A DNA stretch of 64,000 nucleotides, taken from positions 296,976-360,975 of the forward strand of contig UCNG01000011.1 in assembly GCA_900473915.1 (NCBI GenBank), in the 5' to 3' direction. Shown here piece by piece: positions 34,982 to 44,574 of this stretch; the stretch's first letter is position 1; each line of letters starts with the position of its first letter. This DNA comes from Hyphomicrobiales bacterium. GTDB taxonomy: Bacteria; Pseudomonadota; Alphaproteobacteria; Rhizobiales; Rhizobiaceae. The notes below the pieces were generated by a model. That model was not told the DNA's origin and ran no database searches. It worked only from the letters and a program-made list of their open reading frames with translations. Position numbers and translations under genes: made by a program.

Positions 34982-35944
34982 CTATTGTGCGGGTGGTGCG
35001 GGTGGAAAACCATCCAGCGGCTGCGGGGACGGCGAAGATGGCTGCGGTTTCGGTTCAGGGGCCAGCGGCGAAGGATTATCCATCATATCGCTGCTGCCGG
35101 GTTCCGGATTGGGCAGCGACGTATCGGGCTTGTCGCCGAAAATACCGAGATGCGCTTCCACGGCCTTGCGGCCCGCTTCCTCATAGGCGCCGCCGGGGGC
35201 AGCCTTCGCCCAGCCATTGGCGACCAGCCATGCGGCGGCATCTTCATTGCCAAGCGTACATTCGGTCGCGACCGCCGCACCGCTGTCGTTTTCAGGCAGG
35301 CGGCACATGACGGCGCGGGAACGCAGCCATTGCCGAAAGGCGGTGCGCGCCTGCATGCCGCATGGCCAGCTTTCACCGGAAGCCGTCTGGCAGGTCTGTT
35401 CAACGGGCACGATTTCAATGCCTTGGAGCTCGATTGTGCGGCCCTGGCTTTCCAGTCGACCTGCCGCCACGGCGACAGGCCGCTGCAGAAGCTGCATCTG
35501 CTCGCCCGCATCGACAGGCGTGGCCGGTGCAGGCGGCTCCGGCGGCTTGGGCGTGGATGCAAGGCCAAGATCGCTCAGCGGCGGACGCGGCGCCTCGCGT
35601 TGCATGTCACCTTCATTGGATTGATCGTTAGCTGTGCCGTTTTCCGGCGATGCAGGCGACTGCCCTTCAGCGGGTGCGCCCTCGCCCGGCTGCGGTGAAG
35701 TTCCCTCCCGCATATTGCCCGTTTCAGGCGATGTTCCCGGCTCGTTATAGTCAAACTGTTCGACAACAATGCCGTTGCCTGTACCGGTCTTCGTCTGTGC
35801 ATCACCGGAATCGATGACGACCACGCGACGGTCCAGAGCGCCATAGAACGGCGCCACGAATGCCGCGACCAGAACCGCGCCGGTTACGCCAGCCAGACCG
35901 CCAAAGACGGCGCGCGCATGGCTTCTATCCCTTGATTGCACCAT
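34982..35944 (-). CDS. Membrane-anchored nuclease-like (SNase-fold) protein
   Basis: The 320-residue protein has an N-terminal membrane helix (about residues 17-37) and a long low-complexity Pro/Glu/Gly-rich linker (about 55-150). A domain at 160-270 resembles staphylococcal nuclease-type proteins (GRTIELQGIEIV, ARTAFRQWLRSR, AAAWLVANGWAKA, EEAGRKAVEAHLGIF). A Pro-rich tail follows. The catalytic Arg/Glu set of true thermonucleases is not clearly complete, so activity is uncertain. It starts at 35944, sharing one base with the stop of the LexA-like gene (TAATG), so the two are coupled. Confidence 0.75.
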   Translation of the reverse strand: MVQSRDRSHARAVFGGLAGVTGAVLVAAFVAPFYGALDRRVVVIDSGDAQTKTGTGNGIVVEQFDYNEPGTSPETGNMREGTSPQPGEGAPAEGQSPASPENGTANDQSNEGDMQREAPRPPLSDLGLASTPKPPEPPAPATPVDAGEQMQLLQRPVAVAAGRLESQGRTIELQGIEIVPVEQTCQTASGESWPCGMQARTAFRQWLRSRAVMCRLPENDSGAAVATECTLGNEDAAAWLVANGWAKAAPGGAYEEAGRKAVEAHLGIFGDKPDTSLPNPEPGSSDMMDNPSPLAPEPKPQPSSPSPQPLDGFPPAPPAQ

Positions 35945-36603
35945 TACTGGCTGGCCCACAGAATGCGGGCGACCCATTCGATATCCCTGGTTTCGAAGGT
36001 GCGGTTTGAATGTTCGGGGTTGAGCGAATGCAGCTCTATGGTTCGCGGGGTCTGGCGGTGCAGGATCTTGGCCATCACTTCTCCGTCTTTCGTTCGCACC
36101 ACCACGCGGTCGCCACGGCGGACCGCCGCATTGGGCGCGACGATCAGCGTATCGCCATCACGGTAAAGGGGCAACATCGAGTCGCCCGAAACCTCCAGCG
36201 CATATACTCCTTCGCCCGTGCTGGCGGGAAATTCCACAATGTCCCAGCCCTGCCCCGCCGGAAAGCCAGCATCATCGAAGTAGCCGCCCGCTCCTGCTTC
36301 GGCCATGCCAAGCAGCGGGATCGATTGCATGTCCTGCGTATATTCGCCAAATTGCGGCGTGCGGGTTCCTCCGCCGATGAGCCGCGTGAACTCATCGAAG
36401 GTCGAGCCGGTTGCTTCCATCACCTTGGCGAGTGATTCCGTCGAAGGCCAGCGCGCCCGTCCATCGGAAGCATAGCGCTTGGATTTGTTAAAGGTCGTTG
36501 GGTCCAGCCCCGCACGACGCGCCAAGCCGGACGCGCTGAGGGAATGACGTTCGGCCAAGGCATCGATGGCCGCCCACACGCTCTCGTGAGAAAACATAGT
36601 CAT
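35944..36603 (-). CDS. LexA-like regulator with peptidase S24 domain
   Basis: The 219-residue protein has an N-terminal helix-turn-helix (SASGLARRAGLDPTTFNKSKR, about residues 22-42) and a C-terminal S24 domain with the catalytic Ser142 (SGDSMLPLYRDGD) and Lys179 (MAKI). A potential Ala-Gly self-cleavage bond lies in GMAEAGAGGY (about 99-108). Such proteins are cleaved during DNA damage or other stress, which relieves repression. It is co-translated with the membrane nuclease-like gene. It is not LexA itself, which has a different N-terminal domain. Start 36603 is chosen over 36627 without strong ribosome-site support. Confidence 0.83.
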   Translation of the reverse strand: MTMFSHESVWAAIDALAERHSLSASGLARRAGLDPTTFNKSKRYASDGRARWPSTESLAKVMEATGSTFDEFTRLIGGGTRTPQFGEYTQDMQSIPLLGMAEAGAGGYFDDAGFPAGQGWDIVEFPASTGEGVYALEVSGDSMLPLYRDGDTLIVAPNAAVRRGDRVVVRTKDGEVMAKILHRQTPRTIELHSLNPEHSNRTFETRDIEWVARILWASQ

Positions 36604-36800
36604 GATCCGCCACGTAGGTTCCGACATATCTCCCTGAACAGCCCCGTCAGGCGATATGCTTAAAGGATTTTAAACCTAATTTCCGTCCCATCTTCAGCTT
36701 CAACCTACCGAAAAAGCGCGAATTGCGCAAGATGGCTGAATTAACAGGGAAAATTTTCTTATTCGCTACGGATACAATTCGGCAGTGGCGGGAAGCGCAA

Positions 36801-36830
36801 ACAAAAGCGCGGCATGAAACATGCCGCGCT
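36801..36830 (-). terminator. Terminator of the beta-oxidation operon
   Basis: A perfect 10-bp stem (AGCGCGGCAT, 36806-36815, against 36821-36830) is followed on the minus strand by TTTTGT. It lies 25 bases past the fadB/J-like stop. Confidence 0.85.
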
Positions 36831-36854
36831 CGATGTTCTTGCGAAAGGATGAGC

Positions 36855-39071
36855 TTACGCTGCCTTCTTCGTTTCCGTCTTGTACGGGTTGAAGCGCTGG
36901 TAGAAGCTTTCGCCGTTCTCGGCCATATCGAGCAGAAGTTTCGGCGCCTTGAACTGCTGACCGTATTTCTTCTGCAATTCCTTGGCGAGCTTGACGAATT
37001 TCTTCGCGCCCATGCCATCGATATAGGAAAGAGTGCCACCCGTATAAGGCGCGAAACCGAAGGCGAGGATGGAGCCGACATCGGCTTCACGCGGATCGGT
37101 AACGATGCCTTCTTCCATCACGCGGGCAGCTTCCAGAGCGATGGTGACGAGGAAACGCTCTTTAAGCTCCTTCACATCGACCTTGTCCGGGTTCTGCTGC
37201 GGATAGAGGTCCTTGAGACCGGGCCACAGATGCTTCTTGGCAGGCTTTGCCGGATAGTCGTAGAAGCCCTTGCCGTTCTTGCGGCCCTTGCGGTCAAACT
37301 CGTTGACGAGCCTGTCCACCAGTTCCACATGGCGCGGATCGACAGCCTTTTCGCCAAGATCAGCAAGCGTTGCTTTCAGGATTTTCTGCGACAGGTCGAT
37401 GGCCGTTTCGTCGTTGAGCGCCAGCGGACCGACCGGCATGCCGGCCATGCGGGCGGCGTTTTCGATCATGGCCGCCGGAACGCCTTCAACGAGCATGTTG
37501 TAGGCTTCTGACATATAGCGCAGCACGCAGCGATTGACGTAGAAGCCGCGCGTGTCGTTGACGACGATCGGCGTCTTCTTGATCGCGCGGACATAGTCGA
37601 GCGCGACGGCCAGCGCCTTGTCGGAGGTCTTCTTGCCGAGGATCACTTCCACCAGCATCATCTTGTCGACAGGCGAGAAGAAATGAATGCCGATGAAGTT
37701 CTTCGGACGCTTCGACACTTTTGCAAGGCCGGTGATCGGCAGTGTCGAGGTGTTGGACGCGAAGATCGCCGAAGACTTCAGAACTTCCTCGGCCTTCTCG
37801 GTCGCAACGCGCTTGACTTCGCGGTCCTCGAACACGGCTTCGATCACCAGGTCAGCGCCTTCGAGAAGCGCATAATCCGGCGTCGCGGTGATGAGCGACA
37901 GAAGCTTTTCCTTGTCGGCCTCGGTGGCACGGCCCTTCTGCATTTCCTTGGCGATGAGGTCTGCCGTATGCGCCTTGCCTTTGTCAGCAGATTCCTGATC
38001 GCGGTCGATGAGCACGACCGGAATGCCCGCCTTGGCGGTGACATAGGCGATGCCAGCGCCCATGAAGCCCGCGCCGATAACGCCGATCTTCTTGAGCTTG
38101 GTCGGCTTTTCTTCCGCCGGACGGCGTGCGCCCTTGTTCAGCTCCTGCAGCGACACGAAGAGCGAACGGATCATCATGCCCGCTTCGGTCGTCTGGAGAA
38201 TTTCGGTGAAATAGCGCTGCTCGATCTTGAGACCGGTATCGAACGGCACCAGAAGGCCCTCATAAACCGACTTCAAAATGGCCAGCGCCGCCGGATAATT
38301 ACCGGAGGTTTCGCGGCGCAGGATTGCCGTTGCGGCAGGCCAAAGGTTTGCACCCGCAGCCGAATAGATCGCGCCACCCGGCAGCTTGAAGCCCTTTTCA
38401 TCCCACGGCTGAACCGGCTTGAGGCCGCCCTTGATGAGCTTCTTGGCGGTTTCGACCAGCTTCTTGGCCGGGGCGATCTCGGTGACGAGACCCATGGCCT
38501 TGGCGCGCTGCGCCGTCAGGCTCGAACCCGTCGTCATCATCTGGAGCGCATCCTGCTGGTTGGCAAGGCGCGGAACGCGCTGCGTGCCGCCAGCACCCGG
38601 AAACAGGCCGACCTTCACTTCCGGCAGGGCCATCTTCACGCCCGGCGCATCGGATGCCACGCGGGCATGGCAGGCGAGCGACATTTCGAACGCGCCGCCC
38701 ATGCAGGTGCCGTTGATGGCCGACACCCACGGCTTGCCGCAGGTTTCAAGCTTGCGGAACAAGCCGCTCATCTTGCCAACATTGTCGAAAAGCGTCTGGA
38801 CGGCGCCCTGTGGGTCCTTGGCCTTCTGCTTCTGGAATTCCTTGAACATGCCTTCCAGCATGGTCAGGTCTGCACCGCCAGAGAAGCTTTCCTTGCCGGA
38901 TGTTATAACAACACCCTTGACCTTCTCGTCAGCAGTCGTCGCATCGATGATGGCGTTCAGTTCCTGCATTGCCTCGACGGTGAAAACGTTCATCGACTTT
39001 TCAGGCATGTCCCAGGTAACGAGAGCAATGCCGTCGGCGTCGGTTTCAACTTTGAAATTTACATAAGCCAT
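36855..39071 (-). CDS. fadJ: Fatty acid oxidation multifunctional enzyme: enoyl-CoA hydratase and 3-hydroxyacyl-CoA dehydrogenase
   Basis: The 738-residue protein fuses a crotonase domain (residues 1 to about 290, with [11 protein letters not shown] and [17 protein letters not shown] forming the oxyanion holes) to a 3-hydroxyacyl-CoA dehydrogenase. The latter has the NAD motif [12 protein letters not shown] near residue 330, [24 protein letters not shown] with the catalytic His, and a helical C-terminus. It does steps two and three of beta-oxidation. It is the third gene of an operon with acyl-CoA dehydrogenase and thiolase. FadB or FadJ naming is a matter of convention here. Confidence 0.92.
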   Translation of the reverse strand: MAYVNFKVETDADGIALVTWDMPEKSMNVFTVEAMQELNAIIDATTADEKVKGVVITSGKESFSGGADLTMLEGMFKEFQKQKAKDPQGAVQTLFDNVGKMSGLFRKLETCGKPWVSAINGTCMGGAFEMSLACHARVASDAPGVKMALPEVKVGLFPGAGGTQRVPRLANQQDALQMMTTGSSLTAQRAKAMGLVTEIAPAKKLVETAKKLIKGGLKPVQPWDEKGFKLPGGAIYSAAGANLWPAATAILRRETSGNYPAALAILKSVYEGLLVPFDTGLKIEQRYFTEILQTTEAGMMIRSLFVSLQELNKGARRPAEEKPTKLKKIGVIGAGFMGAGIAYVTAKAGIPVVLIDRDQESADKGKAHTADLIAKEMQKGRATEADKEKLLSLITATPDYALLEGADLVIEAVFEDREVKRVATEKAEEVLKSSAIFASNTSTLPITGLAKVSKRPKNFIGIHFFSPVDKMMLVEVILGKKTSDKALAVALDYVRAIKKTPIVVNDTRGFYVNRCVLRYMSEAYNMLVEGVPAAMIENAARMAGMPVGPLALNDETAIDLSQKILKATLADLGEKAVDPRHVELVDRLVNEFDRKGRKNGKGFYDYPAKPAKKHLWPGLKDLYPQQNPDKVDVKELKERFLVTIALEAARVMEEGIVTDPREADVGSILAFGFAPYTGGTLSYIDGMGAKKFVKLAKELQKKYGQQFKAPKLLLDMAENGESFYQRFNPYKTETKKAA

Positions 39072-39087
39072 TGTCTAAACCTCCCCT

Positions 39088-40296
39088 TTACACGCGCTCG
39101 ATGATCGTCGCCGTACCCATGCCGGCACCGATGCACAAAGTCACCAGAGCGGTATTGAGATCGCGGCGTTCCAGCTCATCCAGCACCGTGCCGAGGATCA
39201 TCGCGCCGGTCGCACCGAGCGGATGGCCCATGGCGATGGCGCCGCCATTGACATTGATCTTGTCGTGCGGAATCTCGAAAGCCTGCATGTAGCGCAGCAC
39301 AACAGCGGCGAAGGCTTCGTTGAGCTCGAACAGATCGATGTCCGAAATCTTCATCTTGGCCTGCTTCAGCAGCTTTTCCGTCACATCGACCGGGCCGGTC
39401 AGCATCAGTGCCGGTTCCGAACCGATATTCGCGAAAGCACGAATGCGCGCGCGCGGCTTGATGTCGAAAGCCTTGCCCGCCTTCTTGGAGCCGACGAGAA
39501 CGCCAGCCGCGCCATCGACGATGCCCGACGAGTTACCGGCATGGTGGACGTGATTGACCGTCTCGATTTCCGGATGGGCCTGAATGCCGACGGCATTGAA
39601 GCCGCCCATTTCGCCCGGCATCACAAAGGACGGATTAAGCTGGCCCAGCGCCTGCATGTCGGTTGACGGGCGCATATGTTCGTCACGGTCGAGAATGGTC
39701 AGGCCGTTCTGATCCTTGATCGGAATGACCGAATTCTTGAAGTAGCCCTTTTCCCACGACTTGGCGGCGCGCTTCTGGCTTTCGACAGCATAGCCATCGA
39801 CGTCATCGCGGCTGAAGCCGTATTTCGTGGCGATCAGGTCGGCGGAAACACCCTGCGGCATGAAATAGCCCGGAAAACCGACCGACGGGTCCATATACCA
39901 GGCACCGCCAGACATGCCCATGCCGACGCGCGACATGCTTTCCACGCCGCCAGCAATCACCAGATCGTCGGAACCGAAAGCGACCTTGGCCGCAGCCAGA
40001 TTGATCGCATCGAGACCCGAAGCGCAGAAGCGCGAAATCTGCATGCCCGGCGCCTTGAAGTCGTAACCGGCTTCGAAAGCGGCAGAACGCGGAATGACCG
40101 CACCAGCTTCGCCAACCGGATCGACGCAGCCGAAAATGATGTCGTCGACCTTGGCGGTGTCGATGCCGTTGCGGTCACGCAGGGATTCCAGAACCTTCGC
40201 GCCCAGACGAACGGCAGGCACTTCGTGCAGGGATCCGTCTTTCTTGCCGCGCCCGCGCGGCGTGCGCACGTGATCGTAAATATAAGCCTCAGCCAT
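39088..40296 (-). CDS. fadA: Acetyl-CoA C-acyltransferase (3-ketoacyl-CoA thiolase)
   Basis: The 402-residue thiolase has the nucleophile Cys in [15 protein letters not shown], the His in [17 protein letters not shown] and the second Cys in [10 protein letters not shown]. It cleaves 3-ketoacyl-CoA to acetyl-CoA. GGAAGGAG precedes the ATG at 40296. It is separated from the downstream multifunctional enzyme by only 16 bases. Confidence 0.93.
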   Translation of the reverse strand: MAEAYIYDHVRTPRGRGKKDGSLHEVPAVRLGAKVLESLRDRNGIDTAKVDDIIFGCVDPVGEAGAVIPRSAAFEAGYDFKAPGMQISRFCASGLDAINLAAAKVAFGSDDLVIAGGVESMSRVGMGMSGGAWYMDPSVGFPGYFMPQGVSADLIATKYGFSRDDVDGYAVESQKRAAKSWEKGYFKNSVIPIKDQNGLTILDRDEHMRPSTDMQALGQLNPSFVMPGEMGGFNAVGIQAHPEIETVNHVHHAGNSSGIVDGAAGVLVGSKKAGKAFDIKPRARIRAFANIGSEPALMLTGPVDVTEKLLKQAKMKISDIDLFELNEAFAAVVLRYMQAFEIPHDKINVNGGAIAMGHPLGATGAMILGTVLDELERRDLNTALVTLCIGAGMGTATIIERV

Positions 40297-40360
40297 GTTT
40301 GCTCCTTCCAGCCAAATTTGGCCCGCCGGTGCCCCCGGCACCGGCTCAAATCAAAAAGCC

Positions 40361-42154
40361 TCAGAATGTGTCCGCGTTAAGCGCCATCATGCTGTCCGCA
40401 CCCGACTGGATGCGGGCCAGATGCGCCACGCTTTCCGGCATGATCCGCTCGAAATAATAGCGCGCGGTGACGAGCTTTGCTTCGAAAAACACCTTGTTGC
40501 CTTCGCCTGCGGCCAGCTTTTCTTCCGCGACCTTGGCCATGCGCGCCCACATATAGCCCAGCGCCACCAGACCGAAGAGATGCATGTAATCATTGGAGGC
40601 CGCACCCGCATTGTCGGGCTTGGCCATCGCATTCTGCATCAGCCACATGGTTGCGGCCTGAAGGTCGTTGACGCCCTTCTTCAGATATTTGGTGAAGAAG
40701 GAGAGCTTTTCGTTTTCGCGATTGGCTTCGCAGAATTCGCCCACTTCCTTGAAGAAGGCGGTGATGGCGCGGCCGCCGTTCAGCGCCAGCTTGCGGCCAA
40801 CCAGATCAAGCGCCTGAATGCCGTTCGCACCCTCATAGATCATGGCGATGCGTGCATCGCGCACATACTGGCTCATGCCGTGTTCTTCGATATAGCCGTG
40901 GCCACCAAAGACCTGCTGCGCCATGACGGCGTGCTCAAAACCCTTGTCGGTCAGAACACCCTTCAGAACCGGCGTCAGCAGGCCGACCAGATCGTCTGCG
41001 GCCTGACGCTCGGCTTCATCGCCTGCGCGGTGGGCAATATCGGAATGAAGCGCGATCCAGAGGATCAGCGCACGACCGGCCTCGTTGAAAGCGCGGATAT
41101 TCATGAGATTGCGGCGGATATCCGGGTGGACGATGATCGGATCGGCCTTCTTTTCCGGCTCCTTCGCACCGGACAGCGCACGGCCCTGGATGCGTTCGCG
41201 CGCATAGATCACGGCGTTCTGGTAGGCGGTTTCGGCAATGGAAAGGCCCTGCAAGGCCACACCGAGACGCGCTTCGTTCATCATGGTGAACATGGCGCGC
41301 AGGCCCTTGTTGGCCTCGCCGATCAGGAAGCCGGTCGCGTCGTCGTAATTCATGACGCAGGTCGCATTGCCGTGGATGCCCATCTTTTCCTCGATGGAGC
41401 CGCAGGAAACGCCATTGCGCGCGCCCGGATTGCCATTTTCATCCAGAATGAACTTCGGCACGATGAACAGCGAAATGCCCTTCACCCCTTCCGGCGCGCC
41501 ATCGATACGGGCCAGCACCAGATGGATGATGTTTTCCGACATGTCGTGTTCGCCAGCCGAGATGAAAATCTTCTGGCCGGAAATCTTGTAGCTGCCGTCC
41601 GCCTGCGGCGTGGCACTGGTGCGCAGAAGCCCCAGATCGGTGCCACAATGCGGCTCGGTCAGGTTCATCGTGCCGGTCCAGGTGCCTTCCACCATCTTCG
41701 GCAGATAGGTGTCCTTCTGCTCGTCGGTGCCGTGGGTCAGGATCGCGGCAATCGCGCCCTGCGTCAGGCCCGGATACATGGTGAGCGCCATATTGGCCGA
41801 AGACATATATTCGCCGACCGCGGTGTGCAGCAGATAAGGCAGCCCCTGCCCGCCATATTGCTCCGGCACGGCAAGACCGAGCCAGCCACCTTCACGATAG
41901 AGATTATAGGCTTCCTTAAAACCCTTCGGCGTGGTGACCGAGCCATCCGATGAGCGCTTGCAGCCTTCCTGATCGCCGCTGTGATTGACCGGAAACAGCG
42001 TGCCTTCCGCAAGCTTCGCGCCTTCCGACAGGATTGCCTCGACGACATCGGGCGACGCGTCGGCAAAGCCCGGCAGGTTGTTGTAGCGCTGATAATTCAG
42101 AACGTCGTTGAGAACGAAATTCGTATCCTCAACTGGCGCGCGATAGCTCGGCAT
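40361..42154 (-). CDS. Acyl-CoA dehydrogenase, long C-terminal type
   Basis: The 597-residue FAD enzyme starts beta-oxidation by making the trans-2-enoyl-CoA. The family signatures [17 protein letters not shown] and [34 protein letters not shown] are present, and a C-terminal extension of about 130 residues is typical of the long (FadE-like, 600-residue) bacterial type. TTGGAGGATT precedes the ATG. It is the first gene of the operon, driven from the promoter with a palindromic operator near 42375-42405. Confidence 0.93.
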   Translation of the reverse strand: MPSYRAPVEDTNFVLNDVLNYQRYNNLPGFADASPDVVEAILSEGAKLAEGTLFPVNHSGDQEGCKRSSDGSVTTPKGFKEAYNLYREGGWLGLAVPEQYGGQGLPYLLHTAVGEYMSSANMALTMYPGLTQGAIAAILTHGTDEQKDTYLPKMVEGTWTGTMNLTEPHCGTDLGLLRTSATPQADGSYKISGQKIFISAGEHDMSENIIHLVLARIDGAPEGVKGISLFIVPKFILDENGNPGARNGVSCGSIEEKMGIHGNATCVMNYDDATGFLIGEANKGLRAMFTMMNEARLGVALQGLSIAETAYQNAVIYARERIQGRALSGAKEPEKKADPIIVHPDIRRNLMNIRAFNEAGRALILWIALHSDIAHRAGDEAERQAADDLVGLLTPVLKGVLTDKGFEHAVMAQQVFGGHGYIEEHGMSQYVRDARIAMIYEGANGIQALDLVGRKLALNGGRAITAFFKEVGEFCEANRENEKLSFFTKYLKKGVNDLQAATMWLMQNAMAKPDNAGAASNDYMHLFGLVALGYMWARMAKVAEEKLAAGEGNKVFFEAKLVTARYYFERIMPESVAHLARIQSGADSMMALNADTF

Positions 42155-42374
42155 AGAAATCCTCCAAATTCACCACCTGAGCCGTTCCGCGATGATTGGA
42201 ACGAGCCCGTAACCGCGTTTCATGCCTGCATGCCACATTATAGCGAATTGCTGTGACAGCAGGCATGCTGCAACAAAAACGGATGAATTTCTGCGAAAAA
42301 CAGCCCTTTTCGTTACTTTTTGGCCGACCGTAGCACGGATTTCGCGCAGGTCCGACCAATTCGGAGCTGAAGCT
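42155..42374. other. Leader region of the beta-oxidation operon
   Basis: About 220 bases lie between the acyl-CoA dehydrogenase start and its likely promoter. Nothing recognisable as a gene is present. The region includes a short TGCTGTGACAGCAGGCA inverted motif. Confidence 0.45.
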
Positions 42375-42405
42375 AGCCTACTTTGACGTTTCCGTAAACG
42401 TCAAA
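42375..42405 (-). promoter_or_regulatory. Promoter with palindromic operator, candidate LiuR-type site
   Basis: TTTGACGTTT (42382-42391) and AAACGTCAAA (42396-42405) form a perfect palindrome around CCGT. On the minus strand it yields TTGACG as -35 (42404-42399), an 18-base spacer and TAGGCT as a weak -10 (42380-42375), so the palindrome spans -35 and spacer as MerR-family operators do. Sixteen bases (42383-42398) recur exactly, inverted, at 59052-59067. Confidence 0.65.
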
Positions 42406-42594
42406 AATTACACAAGTTCGTGCAGGACGGACAAAATGTATGCAAAGGCGCATTCGGGGCTGATAGTGGTCCGAACGAAAGTGTGTTAGAGCGCATCCCC
42501 ACATGAGGCGCGTTAAAGAATGTTAGCGTAGGTCTGGCTCGCTCGGATTGACGCTTAAAGCGCCGAGGGCATCTCGAAGCCAAACAAACAGATA

Positions 42595-42632
42595 GAGCGG
42601 TTCCAACGATTCCGTTGAAACAGGAACCGCTC
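42595..42632. repeat. Palindromic repeat GAGCGGTTCC
   Basis: GAGCGGTTCC (42595-42604) and GGAACCGCTC (42623-42632) form a perfect 10-bp stem. It belongs to the same dispersed family as the repeats at 8205 and 24892. Nearby 42483-42590 carries further partial copies (TTAGAGCGCATCC). Confidence 0.6.
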
Positions 42633-42655
42633 CAGACAACGACAGGAGTATAGTG

Positions 42656-42889
42656 GTGAGCGAACTTACCGTAGCGGAAGCGACAGACCAGATCTATGAA
42701 TCGCTTCGGGCTGATAATCTCGATCTGGACTTGCATATCGCAGCGCTCAAAGCCGCTCTGGAGCGCGCAGGTTCCAAAGAAGCCGTATTCGACCCGGCCA
42801 AACTCGTGCAGAACAACCGCTCCGGCAGAAAGCTGATGCAGGCTTATTTCCGCCAGCGCGGCGTTGCGGTCAAATTCGCAGCTTCGTAA
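42656..42889 (+). CDS. Small helical protein of unknown function
   Basis: The 77-residue protein (starting GTG) has a predicted two-helix N-terminal part (ATDQIYESLRADNLDLDLHIAALKAALERAG) and a basic C-terminus (NRSGRKLMQAYFRQRG). AGGAG at 42644-42648 fits the GTG at 42656 better than the GTG at 42653. It has no recognised family. It lies between the fatty-acid operon and the DUF1236 gene without clear linkage. Confidence 0.6.
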   Translation: MSELTVAEATDQIYESLRADNLDLDLHIAALKAALERAGSKEAVFDPAKLVQNNRSGRKLMQAYFRQRGVAVKFAAS

Positions 42890-42988
42890 CGGCGCATCCT
42901 GGCCAGCAAAGCGATCAGGACGCAGCAACCCTGTTGAAATCTCGTGAAAGGCGGCGGAATTACCGCCTTTCATCCAGACGTCCAGGGC

Positions 42989-43501
42989 TTATTTGACCCA
43001 AACGACGCGGCGCGTCTGCGTATCGATCAGGGCCGGGCGATCTTCCACATAAACATAGGAATAGGCGGGCTGATCGGGCACAGCCACCAGAGGCACGCCT
43101 TCAGGAATTACTGTGCCTTCAGCGATCTCGCCTTCGATGACCACCGGATCGACCGGGTTGGCTTCGATATAGGTCACCACTTCATTGGGAACCAGCGGCC
43201 CGGCATTCGGCCCCTCGGTATAATAGACGACCTGACGGTTCTGCATGGACACGATTACCGGTTCGCCATTGACATAGATGTAGCCGAAATCCGGATTGTC
43301 GGGGATCGGGTGAACGGCGATTGCGTCAGGCAGAACGTAACCATCGCGGATTTCGCCCTCGATGACGACCGGCTCCGATGGATTTGCGATGACATAGTCA
43401 CGTGCTGCTTGCGGCACTTCGACCAGTACGCGATCTTGCGCCAGCGCAATGCCGGAACTGGCAAAAAACACCGCTGCGGTCAGAACAAGAGCCTTTTTCA
43501 T
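42989..43501 (-). CDS. Exported protein with two DUF1236 repeats
   Basis: The 170-residue protein has a signal peptide (residues 1-21, cut after ALA) and two copies of a DUF1236-like unit, each with NP-x-x-PVVIEGEI (about residues 38 and 109) and a later Y-x-YV motif. DUF1236 proteins in rhizobia and Brucella are small envelope proteins of unknown function. AGGCTG precedes the ATG at 43501. No operon partner is evident. Confidence 0.82.
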   Translation of the reverse strand: MKKALVLTAAVFFASSGIALAQDRVLVEVPQAARDYVIANPSEPVVIEGEIRDGYVLPDAIAVHPIPDNPDFGYIYVNGEPVIVSMQNRQVVYYTEGPNAGPLVPNEVVTYIEANPVDPVVIEGEIAEGTVIPEGVPLVAVPDQPAYSYVYVEDRPALIDTQTRRVVWVK

Positions 43502-43516
43502 TTTCAGCCTCACTTT

Positions 43517-43630
43517 CGCATCAGAGCGATTTTTGACCTGATCTGGATCAGATGAGCGCTCTGTCGGTTCGTTTCGACGCACATCCTATCCGAAAGCCGC
43601 TTTGCGCTGCTTCGGGATGCGCTATCACTC
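43517..43630. repeat. Dispersed repeat cluster
   Basis: The region has AGAGCGATTTTTGACCTGATC...GATGAGCGCTCT, a cruciform like the one at 10303-10341, then TATCCGAAAGCCGCTT...TTCGGGATGCGCTAT, a divergent copy of the CCGAAAAcc repeat. No gene is present. Confidence 0.55.
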
Positions 43631-43745
43631 GCAAGGCTGAAATAACCGCATCGGGACGCCTAAGTTCCTGCGGAACGGCACACTTAGTGCGACAGACTGA
43701 AACAATCAGGCCGTCAGGACAGGGAAAGATCGATTGTTTCGCCGC

Positions 43746-44201
43746 TCACTCGGCCATGCGCGCCAGAACAGCGCGCAGCTCTTCGACGGAGCGGTCGATT
43801 TCGTCCTTTTTCTTCTCAAGTTTGCTGAGTTTATCCTTGAAACGCTTGCGCAGGCTCTCGGCCTCAGCCTGGTCGGCGGTGCCCTTTTCCCACACGCTGA
43901 TCAATTGACCCATTTCGCTCAGCGTGAAGCCGATGCGGCGCCCGAACAAGATCAGACGCAATCTTGTATGGTCCTTGTAGTCATAGAGCCGCGTTATGCC
44001 CGCGCGGCGCGGATTGAGCAGTCCCTTGTCTTCATAAAAGCGCAAGGCCCGCAATGTCAGGTCGAATTCTTCGGCAAGATCACCGATCCGGTATAATTGC
44101 CCTGACTGATTTTCCCTTCGCGCATTCCCGCTTGCCCCGGTCAGCAGATCCGCGATGGCGATATCTACCGTCTGTCCCGGCGCGTTTTTTTGTTTACTCA
44201 T
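43746..44201 (-). CDS. MerR family regulator, LiuR-like
   Basis: The 151-residue regulator has the MerR winged helix (YRIGDLAEEFDLTLRALRFYEDKGLLNPRR, about residues 37-66) and a C-terminal dimerisation coiled coil (LRKRFKDKLSKLEKKKDEIDRSVEELRAVL). It lacks the Cys pattern of metal sensors. The type with an extended N-terminus matches regulators called LiuR that act on branched-chain amino acid and fatty acid catabolism. The beta-oxidation operon lies 1.6 kb away with a palindrome at its promoter, and a GTTTCCG-CCCC-CGGAAAC palindrome (44212-44229) sits before its own start. Role as regulator of that operon is inference. Confidence 0.8.
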   Translation of the reverse strand: MSKQKNAPGQTVDIAIADLLTGASGNARRENQSGQLYRIGDLAEEFDLTLRALRFYEDKGLLNPRRAGITRLYDYKDHTRLRLILFGRRIGFTLSEMGQLISVWEKGTADQAEAESLRKRFKDKLSKLEKKKDEIDRSVEELRAVLARMAE

Positions 44202-44211
44202 CTTCTACCCT

Positions 44212-44229
44212 GTTTCCGCCCCCGGAAAC
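44212..44229 (-). promoter_or_regulatory. Palindrome before the MerR gene
   Basis: GTTTCCG and CGGAAAC form a perfect 7-bp inverted repeat around CCCC, ten bases from the start codon. CGGAAAC also occurs in the operator at 59052-59067, so autoregulation is conceivable. Confidence 0.4.
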
Positions 44230-44574
44230 GCCCGGCCACCGCACGAACGCGCGATGGAACCATTATTGACGGCAGCTCAAATTGACATTGCTGCCAGCGC
44301 CGCGCTGCCACTGCCGCGGCTTATACTCGCCGCCGCAATCCACTCGTCTTTCATGCCTGGTAAATGCGCTATCTTGTCAGTCCGTATTCGACACGCCGAT
44401 TTCGACCGCTTTGCAGCGAGATGCCTCTCCGGCACCACTAAAGCACTCAGTTGGCTACATATATTAACGAGTTGTTTACCACGTTTGTACAAAACTAGGC
44501 AGAGCAAATTCTTGCCAGTTGCGTTGGCGAAATCTGCTCCGGCGGTCTCTATCATTGGAAAAAGTGAATTTCTC
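44230..44574. other. Leader of the podJ-like gene
   Basis: A 345-base stretch between the divergent MerR and podJ-like genes. It is less GC-rich near 44455-44500 (ACATATATTAACGAGTTGTTTACC), the likely promoter area. No separate gene is visible. Confidence 0.45.

Noticed and set aside
42401-42973. 190-residue minus-strand frame between the beta-oxidation operon and DUF1236 gene
   Set aside because: It runs through palindromic repeats, the operator and the antisense of the small gene at 42656; no ribosome site.
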